Positions 17,959 to 27,000 of a DNA stretch of 64,000 nt are shown in pieces. Source of the DNA: Poriferisodalis sp965226645 (lineage in GTDB: Bacteria; Actinomycetota; Acidimicrobiia; Acidimicrobiales; Poriferisodalaceae); the NCBI GenBank assembly GCA_965226645.1, contig CBDDDL010000003.1, positions 868,001 through 932,000 of the forward strand, in the 5' to 3' direction. Every line of letters starts with the position of its first letter. Within the stretch, counting starts at the first letter, position 1. The translations under genes were made by a program, and so were the position numbers. Below the pieces are notes generated by a model. It worked only from the letters and a program-made list of their open reading frames with translations. It made no database searches and was not told the origin of the DNA.

Positions 17959-20340
17959 TTGACCCAACGAGGCGACCAGGACATCCAGATTGGGGCATTG
18001 CGGGATCGCTTGTCCCGCCTGAGCGATGCCAGCTTGTGCATCAACGAGAGCCTTGATCTCGGCGAGGTACTGCAAGGAGTCCTGGACAGTGCCTGCTCGC
18101 TGACGGGCGCCCGCTACGCCCTCATCACCACTCTCGACGACTCCGGGCAGGAGGAGGACTTTCAGGCGTCGGGCTTGAGCGCTGAAGAATCCAAGCAGCT
18201 GTGGGATATGCCCGAGGGGCCGCAATTCTTCGAATACCTCAGCACCATTTCGGGTCCGCTGCGGGTGGCGGACTTCGCCGAGCACACCGAATCGCTGGGG
18301 CTCCCCGAGTTTCGGTCGCCCGTTCCGGTGAGCGCGTTCCTCGCCGTTCCCATCCGCCACCGGGGGATCAGCGTCGGCAACATCCACGTGGCCAAAGACA
18401 AGCCCGGCGAGGAGTTCAGCCGAGAAGACGAAGAGACGCTCGTGATGTTCGCCTCGCAGGTGGCCTTGGTCGTCGTCAACGCCCGCACACATCGGGACGA
18501 GCAGCGCGCCAGGAACGACCTGGAAACGCTGATCGAAACCTCGCCCATCGGCGTCGCTGTCTTTGACGTGAGCACGGGTGCTGCGGTGTCGTTCAACCAA
18601 GAGGCGCGACGGATTGTCGACGGCCTGCGGAGCCCGGACCAGATGACCGAGCAGCTTCTGGAATTGATCACTGTGCGGCGCGCAGACGGGGGCGAGATCT
18701 CCCTGCAGGAACTCCCATTGGCCGAGGTCCTCGGTACCGGCGAAACGGTGCGAGCCGAGGAAATCGTGCTGGCGATCCCCGACGGCGGGAGCGTCACCGT
18801 GATGCTCGATGCCACGCCGATCCGGACCGAGGAGGGCGCCGTCGTATCCGTCGTCGTCACCATGCAGGACATGACGCCATTTGAGGAGCTGGAGCGTCTG
18901 CGGGCCGAGTTCCTCGGCATGGTGAGCCATGAGCTGCGCACGCCGCTGATGTCCATTTGGGGCTCGGTCATCGCAATGATGAACGCCACCGACGACCTGG
19001 ACCCCGCAGAGATTCGCCAATTCCTGCGCATCATCCTCGACCAGGCTGGCAACATGCGTGACCTGATCAGCGACCTGCTGGACGTGGCGCGCATCGAGAC
19101 CGGCACGCTGCTGGTCAACCCCGAACCGGCTGAGCTTGCGGCCCTCGTGGACCGGGCCCGGAACACCTTCATGAACGCCGGCGGCAGGGACAACCTCGAG
19201 ATCGATGTCGCTGCTGACCTGCCCCTTGTGATCGTCGACCGAAGGCGCATAGTCCAAGTCATCGGCAATCTCTTGTCCAACGCCGCCAAGCACTCACCGG
19301 AGGCGTCGACTATCAGGGTCTCCGCGATGCTCGATGGCATCCACGTCGAGGTCTCGGTGGCCGACGAAGGCAGGGGAATACCTAACGACCGACTGCCGCA
19401 CCTGTTCCGGAAGTTCTCCCTTTGGGAGGACGACGACCCGGGACGCAACACGGGGCTGGGACTGGCCATCTGCAAAGGCATCGTCGAGGCCCACGGAGGC
19501 CGCATCTGGGTCAAGAGCGACGCTTCGGGTACGGGCGCGCAGTTCGCCTTCACAATCCCTGTGGTCGAAGCGACGGCGTCCGGGCCCCCTCGACCCGAGC
19601 AAGGCCCGCGACCACAGCGCCGACATGAAGGGGAGCCAATCCTGGTAGTGGACGACGATCCCCAGGCGCTCCGGTACGTCCGCAAGACGCTCTCGGATGC
19701 GGGTTACAAGCCGACGGTCACTGCCGACCCCACCGAGACGCTCACCCTTGTAGAGGAGCGTCGCCCCCACTTGGTCCTTCTCGATCTGATGCTGCCCGGC
19801 GTGCATGGCATCGACCTGATGGGAGACATACACAGCTTCACCGACGTGCCCGTGATCTTCATCTCCGGCTACGGCCAAGACCGGGTGATCGCACAGGCCT
19901 TCGAAGAGGGTGCCGCCGACTACATCGTCAAGCCATTCTCACCCACTGAACTGACCGCCAGAGTGAAGGCGGCCTTGCGCAGGAAGTCGGGACCGTATCC
20001 TTTCGAGACGCTGGCGCCCTACGTACTGGGCGATCTGACGATTGACTACGGTGAACGTCTCGTGACCCTCGCCGGACGCAAGCTGCAGTTGACGGCAATG
20101 GAGTACCAGCTTCTGTTCGAGCTGTCAGTCAACGCCGGTCGTGTGTTGACCCATGACCATCTGCTGCGAAGGCTCTGGGGTTCGAAGGCGCCCAGCGACT
20201 TGGCTTCGCTGCGTACGCACTTGAGACGGCTACGACGCAAGCTGGGCGAGGACGCGAGCAACCCCACCTACTTCTTCGCTGAGCCGCGGGTGGGCTATCG
20301 AATGGCCAAGAGCGACGCGCAAGCGGAGGCGATTGCTTAG
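17959..20340 (+). CDS. Soluble hybrid histidine kinase with receiver and winged-helix DNA-binding domain
   Basis: A 793-residue one-protein two-component system: GAF (about 25-170), PAS-like (about 175-300), HisKA with phospho-acceptor His324 in MVSHELRTPL, HATPase (N box NLLSNAAKHS, G boxes DEGRGIP and GLGLAICKG), receiver (acidic VVDDD, phospho-Asp609 in VLLDLMLPG, Lys in YIVKPFSP) and an OmpR-type winged helix (TAMEYQLLFELSVNAGR, LRRLRRKLGE). No membrane segment is visible, so it likely senses a cytoplasmic signal and may phosphorylate its own output domain. TTG start at 17959 with GAGGAG upstream. No operon partner is present. Its stop codon lies in the CTTAG next to the first IS1380 copy. 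Confidence 0.88.
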   Translation: MTQRGDQDIQIGALRDRLSRLSDASLCINESLDLGEVLQGVLDSACSLTGARYALITTLDDSGQEEDFQASGLSAEESKQLWDMPEGPQFFEYLSTISGPLRVADFAEHTESLGLPEFRSPVPVSAFLAVPIRHRGISVGNIHVAKDKPGEEFSREDEETLVMFASQVALVVVNARTHRDEQRARNDLETLIETSPIGVAVFDVSTGAAVSFNQEARRIVDGLRSPDQMTEQLLELITVRRADGGEISLQELPLAEVLGTGETVRAEEIVLAIPDGGSVTVMLDATPIRTEEGAVVSVVVTMQDMTPFEELERLRAEFLGMVSHELRTPLMSIWGSVIAMMNATDDLDPAEIRQFLRIILDQAGNMRDLISDLLDVARIETGTLLVNPEPAELAALVDRARNTFMNAGGRDNLEIDVAADLPLVIVDRRRIVQVIGNLLSNAAKHSPEASTIRVSAMLDGIHVEVSVADEGRGIPNDRLPHLFRKFSLWEDDDPGRNTGLGLAICKGIVEAHGGRIWVKSDASGTGAQFAFTIPVVEATASGPPRPEQGPRPQRRHEGEPILVVDDDPQALRYVRKTLSDAGYKPTVTADPTETLTLVEERRPHLVLLDLMLPGVHGIDLMGDIHSFTDVPVIFISGYGQDRVIAQAFEEGAADYIVKPFSPTELTARVKAALRRKSGPYPFETLAPYVLGDLTIDYGERLVTLAGRKLQLTAMEYQLLFELSVNAGRVLTHDHLLRRLWGSKAPSDLASLRTHLRRLRRKLGEDASNPTYFFAEPRVGYRMAKSDAQAEAIA

Positions 20341-20388
20341 CCCTGATCCACCGGTGGGGTGGGGGGTTTGGGTGGGGCGCGTCCACCG

Positions 20389-20459
20389 GAAAGGCCTCCT
20401 GACGTGGCATTTTGCCGTTGTTGGGTACGCGGCGTGATGCCAGGCCGGGAGGCACTTTC
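20389..20459 (+). promoter_or_regulatory. Hairpin sequestering RBS of divergent IS1380 transposase
   Basis: GAAAGGCCTCCTG (20389-20401) pairs with the segment 20446-20459, which includes the GGGAGG ribosome-binding site, leaving one bulged A. The loop is 44 bases. The outer pair is G-C here, where other copies have A-T. Confidence 0.7.
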
Positions 20460-20460
20460 T

Positions 20461-21027
20461 GTGAGCACTGTAGTTGGGGGTTTGGACCGGATTGAGGCTG
20501 TGTTCGACGAGGGGTCCCTGGTGGGGGACGCGGGGCTGCTTTTGGCGGGCGCGCTGGTTGGCAGGCTGGGTCTGGAGCGGTTGTTCGACGAGGTGGTGCG
20601 GCCGCCTGGGGCGGCGCGGGTCGGGCGCGAAGATGCTGACGGCGGTGTGGGCGATGCTGGTGGGCGGCTCGTTCATCGACGACACGGACCGGCTGCGGGC
20701 CGGCTCGGCTGGGGCGGTGCTTGGGTTCGTTCCCTCGGCGCCGTCCACGGTGGGCACGTGGCTGCGGTCGTTCACGTGGGGTCATGTGCGCCGGCTCGAC
20801 CGCGCCCAGGAGCTCGCTTTGGGCCGTGCGTGGGATGGGGGCGCCGCGCCTGCCGCCGGGCGGATCACGGTCGACGTCGACTCCACGATCTGCGAGGTTC
20901 ACAGCGACGCCAAGGGCGGCGCCGCGTACGGGCACGGCGGCAAGCTGGGCTATCACCCGCTGGTGGCGGTGCGCGACGACACCGGCGAGATCGTTCGCTC
21001 CCGGATGCGCAAGGGGTGGCAAGCTCT
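20461..21027 (+). pseudogene. Divergent IS1380-family transposase, frameshifted and truncated
   Basis: GTG start at 20461 just after GGGAGG. The frame gives GLDRIEAVFDEGSLVGDAGL, then shifts near 20620, after which KMLTAVWAMLVGGSFIDD, STVGTWLRSFTWGHV and the first catalytic Asp in VDVDSTICEVHSD are read in a second frame. It stops at RMRKGW, where the IS30-like element begins. The second Asp and the Glu are missing, so the protein is dead. Confidence 0.8.
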
Positions 21028-22058
21028 ATCGGTGGTTGCAAGTGAGTTGAGTGTAGATGTCGTGTGCTGATGTCCAGTGGTGGAGTCGGCGGGGCATGTG
21101 GTTGAGGTTGTCCTCGATGACCGAGAGCCGCAGTTGTGCGATGTCGAGGCTGGTGCCTTTGGGGAGCCATCGGCGCAGCAGTCCGTTGGTCTGCTCGTTG
21201 GTGGGTCGCTGCCACGGCGAGCGCGGCTCGCAGAAGAACACCTCGATGCCGAGCGCGGCCTCGACGTCGGCCCAGCGGGCCATCTCGCGGCCTTGGTCCC
21301 AGGTGAGGCTGCGCACGAGCGCGCCGGGCTGGCGGCCCAGCGCCGCGGTGACCGCGGCGGCGACCTGGGGCGCGCCGTAGCCGTCGGGCAGCGCTGCGGT
21401 GACCGTGTAGCGGCTGGTGCGCTCTGCGAGGGTGACCGCGGCGGTGAGGTTCGCTTTGCCGACGATGAGGTCGCGGTCCCAGTGGCCGGGCTCTACACGG
21501 TAGCACGCCCGATAGATCCTGCGCGACGCTCGTCGCCCGCCTCGCCGCCGGTCGGCTCGACGTCGTCGGGCCGGTCGGCTATCGGCCGGTATTCCCCCAG
21601 CGGGCTGGGCTTTTGGGCCTGCGCGACGCAGCGCGGCCGACGGCGCCGGGCACGCCGCGGCAGCTTCGCCCAGGTGCCGGCGGGCAGGCCGCTGCGCGCG
21701 TCGTTCGCGTAGCACGCCCGATAGATCGTCTCCGCGCACACGCTCATGCCCGCCTCGCGCAGGTCCGCCGCGGTCGCGTGCGGGGACCACGGCGCTGCAG
21801 CTTCAAGCGCTCATCGACCGCGGCGGCCAGCACCCGATCGGCCGCCAGCTTGGGCGTTCGCTCTCGTCGCGCCCTCGCGCACGCCGACGCGTGCGCCCAG
21901 CGAGCGTCATAGCCCGCCCGCCCGGCGCAGCGGGCCAGCTCGCGATGCACCGTGGACCGATCACGGCCCAGCCGCTGCGCTGCGTCCGCGACGCTGCGGC
22001 CCGTCCCGAGCGACGACTCGATGAACACCCGCTCATCCAAACTCAGTCTCGCTGCCAT
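21026..22058 (-). pseudogene. IS30-family transposase, frameshifted
   Basis: The N-terminal helix-turn-helix (RLSLDERVFIESSLGTGRS, RLGRDRSTVHREL) lies in the frame starting at ATG 22058. The middle (AETIYRACYANDARSG, PIADRPDDVEPTG) lies in a second frame, and the catalytic core (EPGHWDRDLIVGK, SLTWDQGREMA, the Glu in PTNEQTNGLLRRWLPKGT) in a third. A 17-18 base segment encoding IYRACY occurs twice (about 21490 and 21711), which may mark the rearrangement that broke the frame. The stop codon overlaps the terminal repeat. Confidence 0.78.
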
Positions 22059-22140
22059 ACGCCGCCCGCCTGGACACCTCCATCGGTCGGCTGCATGTGT
22101 TCGCAACGGTCATCATGACCGTTCACTTGCAACCACCGAT
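21028..22140 (-). mobile_element. IS30-family insertion sequence
   Basis: Perfect 18-bp terminal inverted repeats (ATCGGTGGTTGCAAGTGA) bound a 1113-bp element with an IS30-type transposase. Flanks do not show a target duplication: the left flank is the interior of the divergent IS1380 gene and the right flank is the start of another IS1380 copy, which implies a deletion or recombination next to the element. Confidence 0.85.
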
Positions 22141-23606
22141 GGAGTTCGCCGACCTTCGATCATGAGGGCTTGGTGGCCAACGCGGGCCTGATCCTGGCGG
22201 GAACGCTGATGGCCCGTCTGGGTCTGTTGGGGCTGATCGAGCGGTGGGTGCGCACCGGTTCCGCGAACCCGGGCCCCAAGATTCTCACGGTGGTCGCCGC
22301 GATGCTCGCAGGGGCCACTCATATCGATCATGTCGGGATGCTGCGCGCCGGGCGCACCGGTCGGGTGCTGGGATTCCGCCCGATGGCGCCCTCGACGGTG
22401 GGGTCGTTCCTGCGGACGTTCACGTTCGGTCACATCCGCCAGCTCGAAGCGGTGCTGTCGCGCACCTTGGCGCGCGCCTGGGGGCTGGGCGCGGGCCCCG
22501 GCGACGAGCCGCTGGTGGTCGATCTGGACTCCACGATCTGCGAGGTCCACGGCAAACAAAAACAAGGCGCCGCGTACGGCTACACCAAAGAGCTCGGCTA
22601 TCACCCGCTGCTCGCCGCACGCGCCGACACCGGCGAGGTGCTCGGCGCCCGCATGCGCAAAGGCTCCGCGGGGTCCTCGCGCGGCGTGGTGCGCTTCGTC
22701 GACGAGCTCGTCGCGAACCTGCGACGAGCCGGCGCTGCCGGGCCGACCACGGTGCGCGCCGACTCGGGATTCTGGTCACGCAAGCTGATCGACCGTCTCG
22801 ACGGCCACGACTTCAAATGGTCGATCACCGTCGCCCTCATACCCGCTGTTCGCACAGCGATCCAAGCGATCCCCAACGACGCGTGGGCCGACATCGCCTA
22901 CACCAAAGACGGCCACGCCCAAGTCGCCGAGACGACCTATGCCACAGGCCGCGGCAAAGCCAAGCGCACCGTTCGCCTCGTCGTGCGCCGCACCCGCCTC
23001 ACCGACACCGCACAGCAACGACTGTGGCCCGACTGGCGACACCACGCATTCAACGCCAACACCGAACACGACGCCGCCGCCGCCGACGAGTTCCACCGCG
23101 CCCACGCCGTCGTCGAGCTCGCCATCCGCGACATCAAAGAAGGCTCCGGCCTCGAGCACGTCCCCTCAGGCCACTACGGCGCGAACTGCGCACCGCTCGC
23201 CTGCGCCGTGCTCGCCCACAACATCGGCCACTGGACCACCACGCTCGCCGGCGCATCGCCGGCCACGAACCGCTCCCGCCGCACCCGACTCGTCGCCCTC
23301 GCCGCCGTAGCAGTCAACCGCTCCGGCACACCCACCCTGCGATACCCCACCCGCTGGCCCTGGGAAACACAATTCCGAGCCACACTCAGCGCCCTCAGGG
23401 CTCTGCCCGGACCCTCCGGCTAAACGGCACAGCCCGGAACTGACGCCCCCACACAAACCCAGCGTCGACAAGCCCGAACCACACCCGCACCCCTAGCCGA
23501 ACACGCCCAAACACACCAAACCACACCCCCAACAACCCGGCGCCACCCCAACCCGCCACCGACCCGCGAAACCCGCGCTCGCCAAAGGCCAATCGGTGGA
23601 TTCAGG
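22141..23606 (+). mobile_element. IS1380-family copy A (5' end lost)
   Basis: Lacks the left terminal repeat, leader hairpin and first codons, all replaced by the IS30-like element. The right end is intact, finishing in GGATTCAGG before CTTAG (23607-23611). Confidence 0.85.
22150..23423 (+). pseudogene. IS1380-family transposase A, start codon lost
   Basis: The frame is open and highly similar to the intact copy C from TFDHEGLVANAGL to the C-terminus (PWETQFRATLSALRALPG). It keeps both catalytic Asp motifs (VVDLDSTICEVHG, VRADSGFWS) and the Glu region (AIRDIKEGSGLEHV). The first dozen or so codons, the GTG and its ribosome-binding site are gone, so translation would need an internal TTG at 22170 that would skip part of the N-terminus. 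Confidence 0.8.
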
Positions 23607-23657
23607 CTTAGCCTGAATCCACCGGTGTGGTGGGTGTGTGGGGGTGGTCGCGTCCGC

Positions 23658-23731
23658 GAAAAAGGCCTCCTGATCTGCGACGATTGTGGTGTCAGAAGCC
23701 ACATTCGTCTCAAAAACAGGAGGCACTTTTT
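23658..23731 (+). promoter_or_regulatory. Hairpin sequestering RBS of transposase B
   Basis: Fourteen paired bases (AAAAAGGCCTCCTG with its partner at 23717-23731, one bulged A) enclose a 44-base loop and cover the AGGAGG next to the GTG at 23732. Confidence 0.72.
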
Positions 23732-25042
23732 GTGTCTGCATCATCGCGCAGTCTGGACCGGTTCGCAACGACCTTCGATCATGAGGGCTTGGTCGCCAAC
23801 GCGGGCCTGATCCTGGCGGGCACGCTGATGGCCCGTCTGGGCCTGTTGGGGCTGATCGAGCGGTGGGTGTGCACGGGTTCCGCGAACCCGGGCCCCAAGA
23901 TCCTCACGGTGGTCGCCGCGATGCTCGCGGGCGGCACCCACATCGATCACGTCGAGATGCTGCGCGCCGGACGCACCGGGAGGGTGCTGGGATTCCGCCC
24001 GATGGCGCCGTCGACGGTCGGTTCGTTCTTGCGGACGTTCACGTTCGGTCACGTCCGCCAGCTCGAAGCGGTGCTGTCGCGCACGCTCGCTCGCGCATGG
24101 CAGCTGGGAGCAGGCCCGGGCCGTGCGCCGCTGGTGGTCGATCTGGACTCCACGATCTGCGAGGTCCACGGCAAACAAAAACAAGGCGCCGCGTACGGCT
24201 ACACCAGCGTGCTCGGCTATCACCCGCTGCTCGCTGCACGCGCCGACACCGGCGAGGTGCTCGGCGCACGGATGCGCAAAGGGTCCGCGGGGTCCTCGCG
24301 AGGCGTGGTGCGCTTCGTCGACGAGCTCGCCGCGAACCTGCGACGAGCCGGGGCCGCCGGGCCGACCACGGTGCGCGGCGACTCGGGATTCTGGTCATGG
24401 AAACTGATCGACCGTCTCGACGCCCACAACTTCAAATGGTCGATCACCGTCGCCCTCATACCCGCTGTTCGCGCAGCGATCCAAGCGATCCCGCCACCGC
24501 ATGGACCGACATCGCTTACACCAAAGACGGCCACGCCCAAGTCGCCGAGACCCAATACACCACCGGCCGCGGCAAACAGAAACGCACCGTCCGCCTCGTC
24601 GTGCGCCGCACCCGCCTCGCCGAGGGCGCACAGCAACGACTGTGGCCCGACTGGCGACACCACGCATTCATCACCAACACCGAACACGACACCGCCGCCG
24701 CGGACGAGTTCCACCGCGGCCACGCCGTGGTCGAGCTCGCCATCCGCGACCTCAAAGAAGGCACCGGGCTCGAGCACGTCCCCTCAGGCCACTACGGCGC
24801 GAACTGCGCATGGCTCGCCTGCGCCGTGCTCGCCCACAACATCGGCCACTGGACCGCCGCCCTCGCCGACGCGTCGCCGGCCACGAACCGCTCCCGCCGC
24901 ACCCGACTCGTCGCCCTCGCCGCCGTCGCTCGTCAACCGCTCCGGCACACCCACCCTGCGATACCCCGCCCGCTGGCCCTGGGAAACACAATTCCGAGCC
25001 ACACTCAGCGCCCTCAGGGCTCTGCCAGGACCCTCCGGCTGA
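23732..25042 (+). pseudogene. IS1380-family transposase B, double frameshift
   Basis: GTG start at 23732 with AGGAGG upstream. Compared with copy C, one base is missing near 24495 and one is gained near 24933. The stretch between them is out of frame, while the last 40 or so codons (NRSGTPTLRYPARWPWE) return to frame. Both catalytic Asp motifs lie before the first break; the catalytic Glu region lies inside the shifted part, so the product would be inactive. Confidence 0.82.
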
Positions 25043-25285
25043 CCCGAACCCCCCGGAACTGACGCCCCCACACAAACCCAGCGTCGACAACCCCGAACCA
25101 CACCCGCACCCCTAGCCGAACACGCCCAGACACACCAAACCAGGGCGATTCACACCCCCAACAACCCGACGCCACCCCAACCCGCCACCGACCCGGGAAC
25201 CCCGCGCCCACCAAAGGCCAATCGGTGGATTCAGGCTTAGCCTGAATCCACCGATTGGTGGGTGTGTGGGGGTTGCCGCGTCCAC

Positions 25286-25359
25286 GAAAAAGGCCTCCTG
25301 ATCTGCGACGATTGTGATGTTGGAAGCCACATTCGTCTCAAAAACAGGAGGCACTTTTT
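25286..25359 (+). promoter_or_regulatory. Hairpin sequestering RBS of transposase C
   Basis: AAAAAGGCCTCCTG (25287-25300) pairs with 25345-25359, which contains AGGAGG (25346-25351), with one bulged A and a 44-base loop. In a long read-through transcript the hairpin would hide the ribosome-binding site; a transcript starting inside it would not. This is a known protective strategy of other IS elements; its use here is inferred. Confidence 0.72.
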
Positions 25360-26670
25360 GTGTCTGCATCATCGCGCAGTCCGGACCGGTTCGCAACGAC
25401 GTTCGATCATGAGGGACTGGTGGCCAATGCGGGCCTGATCCTGGCGGGCACGCTGATGGACCGTTTGGGTCTGTCGGGGCTGATCGAGCGGTGGGTGCGC
25501 ACCGGTTCCGCGAACCCGGGCCCCAAGATCTGCACCGTGGTCGCCGCGATGCTCGCAGGCGCCACTCATATCGATCATGTCGGGATGCTGCGCGCCGGGC
25601 GCACCGATCGGGTGCTGGGGTTCACCCCGATGGCGCCGTCGACGGTGGGGTCGTTCCTGCGGTCGTTCACGTTCGGTCATGTCCGCCAGCTCGAAGCGGT
25701 GCTGTCGCGCGCTCTGGCGCGCGCCTGGGGGCTGGGCGCCGGCCCCGGCAAGGCGCCGCTGGTGGTCGATGTGGACTCCACGATCTGCGAGGTCCACGGC
25801 AAGCAAAAACAAGGCGCCGCGTACGGCTACACCAGCGTGCTCGGCTATCACCCGCTGCTCGCTGCACGCGCCGACACCGGCGAGGTGCTCGGCGCCCGCA
25901 TGCGCAAAGGGTCCGCGGGGTCCTCGCGAGGCGTGGTGCGCTTCGTCGACGAGCTCGCCGCGAACCTGCGACGAGCCGGGGCTGCCGGGCCGACCACGGT
26001 GCGCGCCGACTCGGGATTCTGGTCATGGAAGCTGATCGACCGCCTCGACGGCCACGACTTCAAGTGGTCGATCACCGTCACCCTCGGATCCGCTGTTCGC
26101 GCAGCGATCCAAGCGATCCCCAGCACCGCATGGACCGACATCGACTACACCAAAGACGGCCACGCCCAAGTCGCCGAGACGACCTATGCCACCGGCAGCG
26201 GCAAAGCCAAGCGCACCGTTCGCCTCGTGGTGCGCCGCACCCGCCTCGCCGAGGGCGCACAGCAACGACTGTGGCCCGACTGGCGACACCACGCATTCAT
26301 CACCAACACCGATCACGACACCGCCGCCGCCGCCGAGTTCCACCGCGACCACGCCGTTGTCGAGCTCGCCATCCGCGACCTCAAAGAAGGCACCGGACTC
26401 GAGCACGTCCCCTCAGGCCACTACGGCGCGAACTGCGCATGGCTCGCCTGCGCCGTGCTCGCCCACAACATCGGCCACTGGACCACCACCCTCGCCGACG
26501 CGCCGCCGGCCACGAACCGCTCCCGCCGCACCCGACTCGTCGCCCTCGCCGCCGTAGCAGTCAACCGCTCCGGCACACCCACCCTGCGATACCCCGCCCG
26601 CTGGCCCTGGGAAACACAATTCCGAGCCACACTCAGCGCCCTGCGAGCCCTGCCCGGACCCTCCGGCTGA
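25360..26670 (+). CDS. IS1380-family transposase C (intact)
   Basis: A 436-residue DDE transposase. The catalytic Asp residues lie in VVDVDSTICEVHGKQKQG and TTVRADSGFWSWKL, and the Glu in the region AIRDLKEGTGLEHV. Length and motif spacing fit IS1380 transposases, which cut and paste the element at short AT-containing targets. GTG start at 25360 with AGGAGG eight bases before it. It may also mobilise the three defective copies beside it, since their right ends are the same. Expression is probably limited by the leader hairpin. Confidence 0.92.
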   Translation: MSASSRSPDRFATTFDHEGLVANAGLILAGTLMDRLGLSGLIERWVRTGSANPGPKICTVVAAMLAGATHIDHVGMLRAGRTDRVLGFTPMAPSTVGSFLRSFTFGHVRQLEAVLSRALARAWGLGAGPGKAPLVVDVDSTICEVHGKQKQGAAYGYTSVLGYHPLLAARADTGEVLGARMRKGSAGSSRGVVRFVDELAANLRRAGAAGPTTVRADSGFWSWKLIDRLDGHDFKWSITVTLGSAVRAAIQAIPSTAWTDIDYTKDGHAQVAETTYATGSGKAKRTVRLVVRRTRLAEGAQQRLWPDWRHHAFITNTDHDTAAAAEFHRDHAVVELAIRDLKEGTGLEHVPSGHYGANCAWLACAVLAHNIGHWTTTLADAPPATNRSRRTRLVALAAVAVNRSGTPTLRYPARWPWETQFRATLSALRALPGPSG

Positions 26671-27000
26671 CCCCGAACCCCCGGAACCGGCGCCCCCACA
26701 CAAACCCAGCGTCGACAACCCCAAACCACACCCGCACCCCTAGCCCAACACGCCCAAACACACCAAACCACACCCCCAACAACCCGGCGCCACCCCAACC
26801 CGCCACCGGCCCAGAAATCCCGCGCTCACCGAAGGCCAATCGGTGGATTCAGGCTTAGAGCGTTAGCGGATAGGCACTGACCTGCGGAAACGCGCTTGAT
26901 GACGCATGATGGCTCAATCCTCCGACCAGCAGCTTTGTCAGCCTGCTGGTTACGGCACCCGGCACACGCCGAAAACCGCTCCACCTATCCGCGCGGCCTC

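Larger units (their letters stand above)
20341..21027 (+). mobile_element. Divergent IS1380-family element, 5' part
   Basis: Starts with CCCTGATCCACCGG directly after CTTAG, a variant of the CCTGAATCCACCG end of the other copies. It carries the leader hairpin and the first 185 or so codons of a transposase that is related but not identical to the three following copies. It is cut by the IS30-like element at 21028. Confidence 0.8.
23612..25235 (+). mobile_element. IS1380-family copy B
   Basis: A 1624-bp element with ends CCTGAATCCACCG and CGGTGGATTCAGG, flanked by CTTAG on both sides (23607-23611, 25236-25240). It carries the leader hairpin (arms 23658-23672 and 23717-23731). Confidence 0.9.
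25241..26853 (+). mobile_element. IS1380-family copy C (complete)
   Basis: A 1613-bp element with ends CCTGAATCCACCG and CGGTGGATTCAGG, flanked by CTTAG (25236-25240 and 26854-26858). It is the only copy in the window with an uninterrupted transposase. About 180 bp between the stop codon and the right end carry no gene and are conserved between copies. Confidence 0.92.

Noticed and set aside
26925..26948. CCAGCAG/CTGCTGG hairpin between the IS1380 array and the giant cadherin-like gene
   Set aside because: The stem is only 7 bp with no T-run, so evidence for a terminator is too weak.
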